This document shows positions 55,519 through 63,237 of a stretch of 64,000 nucleotides of DNA, piece after piece. The translations under genes were made by a program, and so were the position numbers. The DNA is from Phycisphaerales bacterium. Its GTDB lineage: Bacteria > Planctomycetota > Phycisphaerae > Phycisphaerales > UBA1924. The stretch's first letter is position 1; every line of letters begins with the position of its first letter. The stretch lies in contig JAJDDK010000006.1 in assembly GCA_029260345.1 (NCBI GenBank), positions 310,001 through 374,000 on the forward strand, given 5' to 3'. The notes under the pieces were generated by a model. The model was given only the letters and a program-made list of their open reading frames with translations, ran no database searches and was not told the DNA's origin.

Positions 55519-56373
55519 ATGGCCAGCTCTTTGGTTGAAGATCTCATTGAATCGGGCATTCACTTCGGGCAGCGCGCCAGCGGCTGGAACCCGAAGATGG
55601 AGCCGTACATTTACGGCAAGCGCAACGGCATTCACATCATCGACATCAAAGAGACCGTCAAGGGTCTTCTGCTGGCGAAGAAGTTCATCCAGCGCACCGT
55701 CGCGGATGGCAAAGACGTCTGCTTCGTCGGCACCAAGCGTCAGGCCAAGACGGTGCTCGAAGAGCGCGTCGGCGGCATCAAGATGCACTACGTCACGGAG
55801 CGCTGGCTCGGCGGCACGCTGACCAACTTCCGCACGATTCGCTCGCGCCTCAAGCGACTTGAGGAGCTCGAAGCAATCGCGGCGAAGGACAATTTCGAAA
55901 GCTACTCGAAGAAGATGGAAAGCCGTCTTCGTCGTGAAATGGCCAAGATCAAGCGCAACCTCGAAGGCATTCGGCACATGAACAAGCTGCCCGGCGCCAT
56001 GGTGGTGGTTGATGTTCGCCGCGAAACCAATGCACTGCGCGAAGCCCGCAAACTCGGCATCCCGACGGTGTCGCTGATCGATACCGACGGCGATCCGGAT
56101 ATGGTCGACATTCCGATCCCGGGCAATGACGACTCCATGCGCGGCATCGATGTCGTGATTCGCGAGTTGTGCGCTGCGATCGTTGAGGGTCTTCAGGGTC
56201 GCCAGGCCTCAAATGAAGGCGCCGACGATTCCGCCGGTGGTCAGGATTCGCAGCCTCGCCGTCGCAGCAGCCGTTCCCAGTTCCGGGCGTCTGACGAACC
56301 CGGCGCCGCGGGCGCGGATGAAAAAGAAGCGGCTTCCGTTGGCGCCGCCGCCCCGGACCAGACGCCGGGCTGA
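55519..56373 (+). CDS. rpsB: Ribosomal protein S2
   Basis: ATG 55519 has a GGAAGAAAGG ribosome site and begins ASSLVEDLIESGIHFGQRAS. The family blocks GWNPKMEPYIYGKRNGIHII, FVGTKRQAK, ERWLGGTLTNFRTIRSR, KLPGAMVVVDVRRETNALRE, DTDGDPDMVDIPIPGNDDS and a conserved C-terminal helix are all present. The protein is 284 residues because of a disordered Ser/Ala/Glu-rich tail of ~60 residues. tsf follows, the usual arrangement. The 285-bp upstream space (55234-55518) holds no feature I can support. Confidence 0.96.
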   Translation: MASSLVEDLIESGIHFGQRASGWNPKMEPYIYGKRNGIHIIDIKETVKGLLLAKKFIQRTVADGKDVCFVGTKRQAKTVLEERVGGIKMHYVTERWLGGTLTNFRTIRSRLKRLEELEAIAAKDNFESYSKKMESRLRREMAKIKRNLEGIRHMNKLPGAMVVVDVRRETNALREARKLGIPTVSLIDTDGDPDMVDIPIPGNDDSMRGIDVVIRELCAAIVEGLQGRQASNEGADDSAGGQDSQPRRRSSRSQFRASDEPGAAGADEKEAASVGAAAPDQTPG

Positions 56374-56490
56374 ATCGCTCAACGCCCGCACGATACGGAT
56401 CGAATAGTTCACGAATTGAAACCAGCAACACGCGGCGCCAATACCGCGCCAGCGTCACTCACAGGTGATTTCAGGATGGAGAGTTCGCAG

Positions 56491-57309
56491 ATGGCAGAAA
56501 TCAGCGCCAAGGACGTCATGGCCCTTCGGACCTCGACGGGTATGGGAATGATGGACTGCAAGAAAGCGCTGCACGAAGCTGGCGGTGACCTTGTCGCCGC
56601 CGAGGAATGGCTGCGCAAGAACGCCAAGGGCAAGATGGACAAGCGCACCGAGCGTCCCGCCGGTGAAGGCCGCATCGCCATCAAGGTCTCGGATGACGGC
56701 CGCAACGCCGCCATCGTCGAACTTCGCGCTGAGACCGACTTCACCGCAAAGAATGAGCGTTTCCTTGCGATGATCGAAAAAGTCGCGGATTACGCCCTCG
56801 CGCAATCCGCCGGCGACATCAGCTTGGACGATTCCATCACCAAGCTCGTCGACGATGTTCGTCTGACCACCGGCGAGAATGTGCAGTACGGTCGCGGCCA
56901 CAAGATCGAAGGCGGCGGACAGACGGCCTACGGCATTTACATTCACCACGACGGCAAGACCGGCGTGCTGGTGCAGGGCGAAGGCGACGTGTCGGATCAT
57001 CTGCTGCGCGACGTCGCAATGCACATCGCAGCGGTCGAGAGTCGCCCGCTGGGAGTCACGACGGACGATTTGCCTTCCGACATGGTGGAGAAAGAGCGAA
57101 GCGTCGCCCTTCAAGAGATGAAGGACAGCGGGAAGCCGCAGGAAATCATCGAGAAGATTGTCGAGGGCAAGCTTCGAAAGCTGTTTGAAAGCTTCGCGCT
57201 CCTCGAGCAGCCCTTCGTGAAGGACGACTCCAAGAAGGTCAAGGAACTGCTGCCCAAGGGTGGCTCGATCGTGTCGTTCTTCCGCTGGCAGGTTGGCGAA
57301 GGCGCCTGA
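56491..57309 (+). CDS. tsf: Elongation factor Ts
   Basis: EF-Ts recycles EF-Tu by promoting GDP release. ATG 56491 is preceded by GGAG nine bases upstream. The 272-residue protein has the N-terminal UBA-like region TSTGMGMMDCKKALHEAGGD, the core motif ETDFTAKNERFLAM, YIHHDGKTGVLVQGEGDV, and the C-terminal blocks KERSVALQEMKDSGKPQEI, LLEQPFVKDDSKKVKELL. It is 117 bp after rpsB; the two are expected to be cotranscribed. Confidence 0.96.
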   Translation: MAEISAKDVMALRTSTGMGMMDCKKALHEAGGDLVAAEEWLRKNAKGKMDKRTERPAGEGRIAIKVSDDGRNAAIVELRAETDFTAKNERFLAMIEKVADYALAQSAGDISLDDSITKLVDDVRLTTGENVQYGRGHKIEGGGQTAYGIYIHHDGKTGVLVQGEGDVSDHLLRDVAMHIAAVESRPLGVTTDDLPSDMVEKERSVALQEMKDSGKPQEIIEKIVEGKLRKLFESFALLEQPFVKDDSKKVKELLPKGGSIVSFFRWQVGEGA

Positions 57310-57340
57310 GTCAGCGCAGCGACCATTCAAGTGAATAACG

Positions 57341-57375
57341 CAAGGCGTCGGGCATCATGCTCGGCGCCTTGTTTC
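57341..57375 (+). terminator. Probable terminator after tsf
   Basis: CAAGGCG and CGCCTTG bracket an inner paired region (57341-57371) followed by TTTC. The U-tract is short, so efficiency is uncertain. It is symmetric and could also serve the convergent sulfotransferase gene. Confidence 0.5.
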
Positions 57376-57396
57376 ATTGACACGTGAGAGAGTTTT

Positions 57397-58536
57397 TCAC
57401 GAAGCGCGGGGCGCCGGGTTCGCCGGTGCGATGCGCTTGCCGCTGGCGGCTTCCGCGACACGCTTAACGCTGCTTTCGGGAATGGCGAAGCCGTGAAAAC
57501 CGAACTGCTTCTGGAGCGCGTTGAAGTCTTCCGCCATCGGCGCCGGAAGCGACGTGGCGCCAGCTCTTGGTGATCGCGATGCGTCAATGTGCGCTTCGCA
57601 CACGGCCAGCCAGTCGCGCCGCGCGCCGAGGCCGGTGAATGCCGCGATTTCACTGAGCGTTTCCCGCGGGGACTCGGTCAGATCCGAGTAACGCACATCC
57701 AACATGCGGCTTCCCAACATGGACCGGAATCGGTTCGCCTCGTGCAAGGAGACGAGCCATTCGTAAGCGCCGCGCTGTTCGTTTGATTGAAGCTGTGGGG
57801 CTTCAAACGGGTGATACCCAAGCGAAGCGCCGTCGCGCGCCAGCAGTCGCCACTTCACGTCGTTCTCGCCCCACCACTGGTTGAAGTGTGGCTTGCCGGC
57901 GATTCGGTAGGAGTTCTCGCCCGTGAGCCGCGCGATGGAGTGCGCGACATCCACGCCGTCACGCACGATGTGAATGAACTTGCAACCGGGCGCAATGGCG
58001 TCCAAATAGCTGATGCGAAGCGCATTGATTGGAGTCTTTTCGATGAGCACATGCGACGGCGATGACGCGGCGAGTCGCCCGAAGAGCGCATTGAATCGTT
58101 GCGCAATTTCCGGCGTCGCGTCGTCGGCGCTCAGGCTGCATGCGGCAGGGGCATTTTGGAACAAGTGCAGCATGTCCGTGCGTGAATCAACCGCCGTCCA
58201 CAAGTGGTACGGCTCGAAAAGATAGTGCGATTGCGGGTGCGACTGGAGCAGCGTTCCCAGGATAGTGGTGCCGGAACGGCCGCATCCAATCACAAACACC
58301 GGCGGCGTTCGGAACGGATGATTCCGCGAGGACGACGCTTTGCGCCGAGCGCCCATGTAACGCGCTTGCAGACGGATCCGCCGCGCCACAGGAAGAAACG
58401 GCTCAATCGTTGAGCGCTTCACGAAAGACTCGCAATCATCGTGATGGTGGTCATGGGTTCTCCGCACGAGGCGACGGTGGGTCGCCGGATGAAGTGCTGA
58501 GAAAACCGTACCCGTCGATTCTTCGGCGACTGTCAA
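57397..58536 (-). CDS. Sulfotransferase family protein
   Basis: The 379-residue protein has the PAPS-binding 5'-phosphosulfate loop FVIGCGRSGTTILGTLL at ~82-98 and the 3'-phosphate motif KFIHIVRDGVDVAHS in the middle. The ERWLVSLH-type helix (YEWLVSLHEANRF) and DVRYSDLTESPRETL follow, as in PF13469-type sulfotransferases. It transfers a sulfate from PAPS to a carbohydrate or lipid. The N-terminal ~75 residues are basic and His-rich, so the start at ATG 58536 is uncertain; GTG 58422 is an alternative. The 268-bp space to tRNA-Gly has no feature. Confidence 0.85.
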   Translation of the reverse strand: MTVAEESTGTVFSALHPATHRRLVRRTHDHHHDDCESFVKRSTIEPFLPVARRIRLQARYMGARRKASSSRNHPFRTPPVFVIGCGRSGTTILGTLLQSHPQSHYLFEPYHLWTAVDSRTDMLHLFQNAPAACSLSADDATPEIAQRFNALFGRLAASSPSHVLIEKTPINALRISYLDAIAPGCKFIHIVRDGVDVAHSIARLTGENSYRIAGKPHFNQWWGENDVKWRLLARDGASLGYHPFEAPQLQSNEQRGAYEWLVSLHEANRFRSMLGSRMLDVRYSDLTESPRETLSEIAAFTGLGARRDWLAVCEAHIDASRSPRAGATSLPAPMAEDFNALQKQFGFHGFAIPESSVKRVAEAASGKRIAPANPAPRAS

Positions 58537-58804
58537 GAGTGCGTGTGAGATTCATCAAGGTTGCGCGAAGGGCGAAGGTGCTGACGGGCGGGCGCAATTG
58601 ACTCGGTTGACGGGTGTGATCGCGCGCACGGCAACACAATCGATCGACTTCGGTCCGATACAAATGTCGCTCGCGAATCGCGAGTGGCCGGAGGCGTCAG
58701 AATGTGGTGATGGAGCGCCGCCAATCGCAGCGTGCGGGCCTGTGGCGGCGCCCACCCGCCGCGGCTTGATTTCCAGCCATCCCTCGCGAGAATGCTGATC
58801 CGCC

Positions 58805-58876
58805 GCGGGCGTAGCTCAATGGTAGAGCGTCAGCCTTCCAAGCTGAATGTTGAGGGTTCGAGTCCCTTCGCCCGCT
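58805..58876 (+). tRNA. tRNA-Gly (anticodon TCC), island integration site
   Basis: A 72-nt cloverleaf forms: acceptor GCGGGCG/CGCCCGC with discriminator T, D stem GCTC/GAGC, anticodon stem TCAGC/GCTGA with loop CTTCCAA (anticodon TCC) and T loop TTCGAGT. Its 3' 43 bases plus two flanking T residues (58834-58878) are repeated exactly at 61129-61173. Confidence 0.95.
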
Positions 58877-58878
58877 TT
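58834..58878 (+). repeat. attL-like direct repeat (tRNA-Gly 3' end)
   Basis: First copy of a 45-bp perfect direct repeat; it starts within the anticodon loop region and runs through the discriminator base plus TT. This copy is part of the intact tRNA gene. Confidence 0.85.
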
Positions 58879-59110
58879 CGATAAGTCCTTCCGAACGCTT
58901 CGGATGCGTACCGCGTCCGTGGATAGGTGCGCGGCTCGAAACCCAATGACGACTATCGCGTCTTAGCGAGCCGCGGTCGGGTTCGATGCGCAAGATATGA
59001 AAAAAGCGATGCAGGAAGCTGCCGAAGTATCGATTCCACACAGTCAGCGTTCAGGCCGTCATATCCCTAGGCGCCCATGACGACTACCGCGGTCAGCACG
59101 GTCGAAGCTC

Positions 59111-59143
59111 CGGCCGGGGGCTTCCAACGCCGGGCCGTTTTTT
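59111..59143 (+). terminator. Terminator-like hairpin in the island
   Basis: CGGCC pairs with GGCCG around a GC-rich interior, followed by a run of six T. It could end a transcript that reads through tRNA-Gly into the island. Confidence 0.5.
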
Positions 59144-59848
59144 GTGCGCTATACCGCCGAACGCATTCACATAGCGCTGCCGTGCGAAGTCGCCAGATTC
59201 TCGTCAAAAAGGTTTGAATTTGCCGCTTCATGCACGTGGATGCTGCTTCTTGGCATCAAGTACGCCCATGTGCGTGGGATCACTCAAAATGCGCTTGACA
59301 GCAGGCTTGCGAACGTTCAACATATTGGCGGCGAGTGCATTGAAAACCGCCGAATTAAGAACTTAATCGCCCCATATCAAACAACTTAGACCCCCACCCG
59401 CGATTCGCGCGAGCGATTTCATTTGGCCTTGCATCTTGCGCCGTTTCCGGCCCCAGCGCTTTGGGCGGTGATACTCGCGCTTGTCGCGGCCATGAAATTT
59501 AGAAGGGCCACAGAATGTCCAGGAGGCACGCGTGACCATGAACCATGAATCGTCATTAGAAGAAGAAAGGAGGCGCACGTGCTCGCAAAACTCATAGCGA
59601 GAATGCGGCTTTCGCCGGCAACGCCTTAAAGGCCCGCTAGGGCGCCCAAGGCACCTGGCCCCCCGGCACACTGCGACAATGCTCAAGCCAAAGGGCAGGG
59701 GCTCCATGCCAGACGACCGCGCTCATGAGGATCTGCTGTGGCATCGCAAGTCTCTTGAGCAGAGCCGTCGGAGAAACTGGTACAAATATCGGATTGATTG
59801 ATCACCAAGACGATACGCGGACCAGAATCCAGGTCTACGGGTCTCGCC

Positions 59849-59881
59849 ACCGTCCGCTAGGCAGCGAACGGTGGCTTTATT
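59849..59881 (+). terminator. Terminator-like hairpin upstream of the HEPN-like gene
   Basis: CCACCGT pairs with ACGGTGG around an inner CGCT/AGCG pairing, followed by CTTTATTTT. It would insulate the HEPN-like gene from upstream transcription. Confidence 0.5.
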
Positions 59882-59995
59882 TTGGGATCAGACCACCGAT
59901 GGAGATCGGCAGAGACCTCGGGGTAGACGGATTCCCGGGGCCGTTTTTGCACCGGTACATTCAGAATCCCCTGCGAAGTGAGCTAGGATGCCAAA

Positions 59996-61006
59996 GTGAA
60001 GAGACTGGTTCGATTTGTGGACCAATTGCAGCTTGCGGGAAAATACCTTCACGAGGAAGGCACGCAGTTTGCCAGACTATCACTTGTCTTGGCCGACAAC
60101 GTGGTGGAATTGCTGGTCCACGAGAGGTGCCAGCAACACTTGATAAAGGACGAATTTTGGGGCGTGATGTTTGAAAGGCGCCTTTCGAAAAGCGATCGTG
60201 AAGCTGCTCGGGGACAATCATTCAAAGACAAGATCAATTTGCTTGTTCGACTTGGAGATATTCCTGAGGACGTATGCGAATTTGCAAAAAGGGCGCACGA
60301 GATTCGCAATCAGTGCTACCACGAAGCGGTCAAATTGGAGTCCGTGTGGTGGCGCGTTGCGTGGTCGTATCATGAACTCGCGTGCAAAATGTTCAAGCAC
60401 CTGCGGGCTCCTGGGATTATTTGGGGCCCGGCATTCTCACCATCCAATGAAACGCAAACGCTGTTGAGGGCGGCTGGCATTGAGTCGGCAGGAGATTTTG
60501 GTGGCGATACGGATGCGGTTGATCGATTGACGAACCTGATTCGAGGCGTAAAGCCGCAACCAATCACAACGCTTCAAGAAGTGCTTACGAATGCAGCTCA
60601 AAGCAGAATCAGAAACCTTTTGGAGCAACTTGAGTTCATCGCGCATGACGGATTAGACACAGAATCGTTGGAAGACGCACTATTCGAATCGTGTTTTGGG
60701 GCAACGGTTGATGTGTCGAAAATCTCCAGCGAATTCGACATGGATTCTTCGGACGGAATCAAAGAATTCATTAAAGCCCTCGATCGCGAGCGTTTCAATT
60801 ATTCACCGCCAGTCACCCTGAAGCGGGTTTACGGGTGGCAGCGTCGTGCGAAAGCGCTGAAGGGCGAGAATTCCGAGTCACATTGCATGAAGAAGTTCAT
60901 GGACCTGCTCCGAGAATCAGAAGTCATCTACGCGTACGTCGATGAGGCCTCGACGACGCTGGATCAAAAGATCCAGGCGGAGATCGACAGCTATCGCGGA
61001 AAGTGA
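59996..61006 (+). CDS. HEPN-like domain protein, the only gene of the tRNA-Gly island
   Basis: Start is GTG 59996, with AGGA about 8 nt upstream. The 336-residue protein is predominantly alpha-helical. The N-terminal ~135 residues match the HEPN plan: a long helix pair (RLSLVLADNVVELLVHERCQ and FKDKINLLVRLGDIPEDVCE), then HEIRNQCYHEAV with Arg104 and His109 forming the R-x4-H motif. In HEPN RNases this motif is catalytic. The C-terminal ~190 residues (TTLQEVLTNAAQSRIRNLLE, LDRERFNYSPPVTLKRVYGW) have no family I recognise. Codon use is AT-richer than neighbours. A nuclease role in phage defence or element maintenance is a plausible inference; a plain helical structural protein is the alternative. 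Confidence 0.6.
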   Translation: MKRLVRFVDQLQLAGKYLHEEGTQFARLSLVLADNVVELLVHERCQQHLIKDEFWGVMFERRLSKSDREAARGQSFKDKINLLVRLGDIPEDVCEFAKRAHEIRNQCYHEAVKLESVWWRVAWSYHELACKMFKHLRAPGIIWGPAFSPSNETQTLLRAAGIESAGDFGGDTDAVDRLTNLIRGVKPQPITTLQEVLTNAAQSRIRNLLEQLEFIAHDGLDTESLEDALFESCFGATVDVSKISSEFDMDSSDGIKEFIKALDRERFNYSPPVTLKRVYGWQRRAKALKGENSESHCMKKFMDLLRESEVIYAYVDEASTTLDQKIQAEIDSYRGK

Positions 61007-61128
61007 CTTCAATTGCCGTGTTCAAGTTGCCCGAAGCAGCGCGAACCAGCCATCGACAGTCAACTCTCTGCTGCTTTCGGTATGAATCGAGATTGCCAAG
61101 GTGTGCAAATTCAGGACTTGCCAGAGCA

Positions 61129-61173
61129 CCTTCCAAGCTGAATGTTGAGGGTTCGAGTCCCTTCGCCCGCTTT
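61129..61173 (+). repeat. attR-like direct repeat (partial tRNA-Gly)
   Basis: Second perfect copy of the tRNA-Gly 3' half. It lacks the acceptor 5' strand, D arm and half of the anticodon stem, so it cannot be a working tRNA. Confidence 0.85.
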
Positions 61174-61178
61174 GTTTC

Positions 61179-61212
61179 GGCCGTCGCTTTCGCGGCGGTC
61201 GTTTTCATTTTT
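61179..61212 (+). terminator. Displaced native terminator of tRNA-Gly
   Basis: GGCCGTCGC pairs with GCGGCGGTC (9 bp, two wobbles) around TTTC and is followed by GTTTTCATTTTT. It starts 5 bp beyond the second repeat copy, which is where the original tRNA-Gly terminator would end up after integration. Confidence 0.7.
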
Positions 61213-61248
61213 GGTCGCGCGTTCATTGAATACAAAATCGAAGGGCAC

Positions 61249-61316
61249 AAAAAAGACGCCGGGCGCGCCCCGCGAGAGCCTTGGCTCTGGCAGGACGCGC
61301 CCGACGTGCTTTCAAA
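61249..61316 (-). terminator. Intrinsic terminator of the dockerin gene
   Basis: On the minus strand ACGTCGGGCGCG and CGCGCCCGGCGT pair over 12 bp (one wobble) and TCTTTTTT follows. It begins about 33 bp after the stop codon at 61349. Confidence 0.75.
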
Positions 61317-61348
61317 GAGATCGCGATGAGGCGATCAGTTCGGAAGAA

Positions 61349-62956
61349 TTACTGCGATTGGAGCGACAGACCCCAGTTCGAGAGCATCTGGGCCAAATCG
61401 AAACCGTTCACGATGCCGTCTTCGTTCAAGTCGCCCGACTGGACGGACTCGGACACCGATACCTGATCACAAGGATCGACGGGCTCAGACATCGGGCCGC
61501 CATCCGCGCGGCGGATCTGCAGCATGTAGGTGCCGCACACGCCGTGCGGTTCGTAGGTGATGTCGTTGAGACCATCAAAGTTGTCGTCGCCCTTGCCGGA
61601 GATGGCGAAGGTGATGACGCCGTTGATGTCCGCGACCACGCAGAGCTCGGAGTAACCAGCGGCCGGGCCGCCGTCATCGTCGCCAAAGATCAGGTCGCAG
61701 TTCTTGTCGAACCAGCCGAGTGTCGTGTCCGTCGGATTGCAGTCGTAATCCAGACCCGACACCACGGTGATGCAGTACGACTCCAGCGGCTCAAGGCCGG
61801 TGAAGCACATGAAGTCGCGGTCGAGGCAGACCTTTTCGCGGCCGGTCGTGTTGTCAATTTCGACGTGCACGGAGGCCGAGACGGCCGGCGCTGTGAAATT
61901 CAACAGGAACGCCTCAGCGCCCGTGACGAACTCGTCCACACGAACGTCCTTGCGAAGCTCCATGCCGGCGGCGTCAAGGTAGGTCACGCACACGGTGAAC
62001 TCACCGATCTGGCCGTGCGGCGCATTCTGGAAGAAGCCGTTGCAGTTGCCGTCAAAGCCATCGGGGAAACCGGTGACGATCAGACGGAGGCTCCAGGTGC
62101 CGTCGCCATTGTTCACGAGCAGATCAGCCCAGCCGTCGCCGTTGCCATCGTCGGACCACACACCGGAAGCTTTGCCGTTGCCCTGCATGCTGCCGTTGTC
62201 GTTTGAGGCGAGCTGGTTGCCGTTCTTGTCCACCACGCACAGCCAGGTGTCAGGCTGCGGGCCGGGGATCATGCGCTTCTCAAGCATGCCCTGGATGTAT
62301 TCACATTCATCGGCGATGAAGGTTTGCTTCTCTTCGCAGAAGTCGTTGGGCTCATGCTCCTTGCAATCCATCATATCGCCGGGCTCGCCGAAGATGAAAA
62401 TGTCGATGTCGACATCATCATCAGTGCCCGAGCCATTCGGGCCAAGTTTGAAACAAAGCGTCGAACCGGAGAGCGGCTCGAAGTCGTCCCACATCGACAC
62501 ATCCACATTGCCGAACGTGGATCCGCCGACCAGCATGTCAAACTCGCCGCCCATCGTGAGCGTGTCGATGGTGAACGGCCCTGTTGCGCCCGCCGAGGTA
62601 TCAACGTCGCCGACGCCGCTGGGTACAGAGCAGGAATACTTGGCGCCGGAAGCCAACTCGATGAAGAACGAGCCGCCAACGACCACGCCGTTGTCCAGTT
62701 CGATCATGCCCTGAAAGTCCATCAACGTGGCGCTGAAGGCGGGCTGATCGGTGCCGTCGATCAGAATGGCGTTGAACGAGCTATTGCCGTCCATCGTCAG
62801 CATCACTGTTCCGGTGTGTGTCAGCCCAGTCCAGCCCGGCGCGCTGGCCGTCAAACTGTTGACGTCGAACTGAAGCGTTTGCGCCCCAGCAAACGTCGTC
62901 AACGCACTACACGCGCTCATCGCGAGCGCACGATTGAAACACTTCCTCCACTGCAT
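61349..62956 (-). CDS. Secreted dockerin-tagged protein
   Basis: ATG 62956 gives a signal peptide (FNRALAMSACSALTTFAGAQ). The ~535-residue protein has an N-terminal ~150-residue beta domain (NSLTASAPGWTGLTHTGTVM, FNAILIDGTDQPAFSATLMD). A Cys- and Asp-rich middle follows with a PPC-like pattern (EHEPNDFCEEKQTFIADECE, NGNQLASNDNGSMQGNGKAS, YMLQIRRADGG). The end is a single dockerin-like loop, GDLNEDGIVNGFDLAQMLSN, and then WGLSLQSQ. The EPND...Y-x-L pattern recalls bacterial pre-peptidase C-terminal domains. Function unknown; extracellular. Confidence 0.8.
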   Translation of the reverse strand: MQWRKCFNRALAMSACSALTTFAGAQTLQFDVNSLTASAPGWTGLTHTGTVMLTMDGNSSFNAILIDGTDQPAFSATLMDFQGMIELDNGVVVGGSFFIELASGAKYSCSVPSGVGDVDTSAGATGPFTIDTLTMGGEFDMLVGGSTFGNVDVSMWDDFEPLSGSTLCFKLGPNGSGTDDDVDIDIFIFGEPGDMMDCKEHEPNDFCEEKQTFIADECEYIQGMLEKRMIPGPQPDTWLCVVDKNGNQLASNDNGSMQGNGKASGVWSDDGNGDGWADLLVNNGDGTWSLRLIVTGFPDGFDGNCNGFFQNAPHGQIGEFTVCVTYLDAAGMELRKDVRVDEFVTGAEAFLLNFTAPAVSASVHVEIDNTTGREKVCLDRDFMCFTGLEPLESYCITVVSGLDYDCNPTDTTLGWFDKNCDLIFGDDDGGPAAGYSELCVVADINGVITFAISGKGDDNFDGLNDITYEPHGVCGTYMLQIRRADGGPMSEPVDPCDQVSVSESVQSGDLNEDGIVNGFDLAQMLSNWGLSLQSQ

Positions 62957-63237
62957 GATTTCAGCCCCTTGTGCAGGACCGGGTGTTGCCGATGAGGCTC
63001 GCCCCAACACGGTCAGCGCCCAAACCGACGGCGGTCCTGTAACTCTGTCCTCCGAACACACCTATATTGGGGTTAAATCCCTGTCTTGCAAGCCCTTTCT
63101 CGGACTCTGTTGCGGAAACGTCCGAAAATTGAGGGGCTTCAGGACAATGTTCCACGATCACCGACACGGTTCTGGTTCGTGAGTCCTTGTCCAATAATGA
63201 CTTATAAAAATATGATCGGACGTGTGATCAAAGTCAT

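Larger units (their letters stand above)
58879..59995. other. Left part of the island, no convincing gene
   Basis: This 1.1-kb stretch has no ORF I would call. It contains the inverted repeat CGCGGCTCG/CGAGCCGCG (58930-58938, 58967-58975) and a 15-bp direct repeat ATGACGACTAyCGCG (58946-58960, 59077-59091). It also has two terminator-like hairpins and a short minus-strand frame (59228-59362) ending like a recombinase. A 31-codon plus-strand frame (59706-59801) has GGGG just upstream but no recognisable product. Confidence 0.5.
58834..61173. mobile_element. Small genomic island integrated at tRNA-Gly, flanked by 45-bp direct repeats
   Basis: A perfect 45-bp direct repeat of the tRNA-Gly 3' end (58834-58878 and 61129-61173) brackets 2.25 kb. 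This is the pattern left by site-specific integration into a tRNA gene: the 3' end is duplicated and the native terminator is now beyond the far copy (61179-61212). The interior is visibly less GC-rich than the flanks, contains internal repeats and terminators, and holds one good gene (59996-61006). No intact integrase is visible. It may be a satellite mobilised in trans or a decayed remnant. Confidence 0.75.

Noticed and set aside
59706-59801. 31-codon frame in the island with an upstream GGGG
   Set aside because: Too short to support without homologues, and followed by a terminator hairpin; mentioned only within the gap description.
58879-59995. Intact integrase or transposase in the island
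   Set aside because: No frame long enough was found on either strand; only a 44-codon recombinase-like fragment.
61129-61173. Second tRNA-Gly gene
   Set aside because: Only the 3' part of the cloverleaf is present, with no D arm or 5' acceptor strand.
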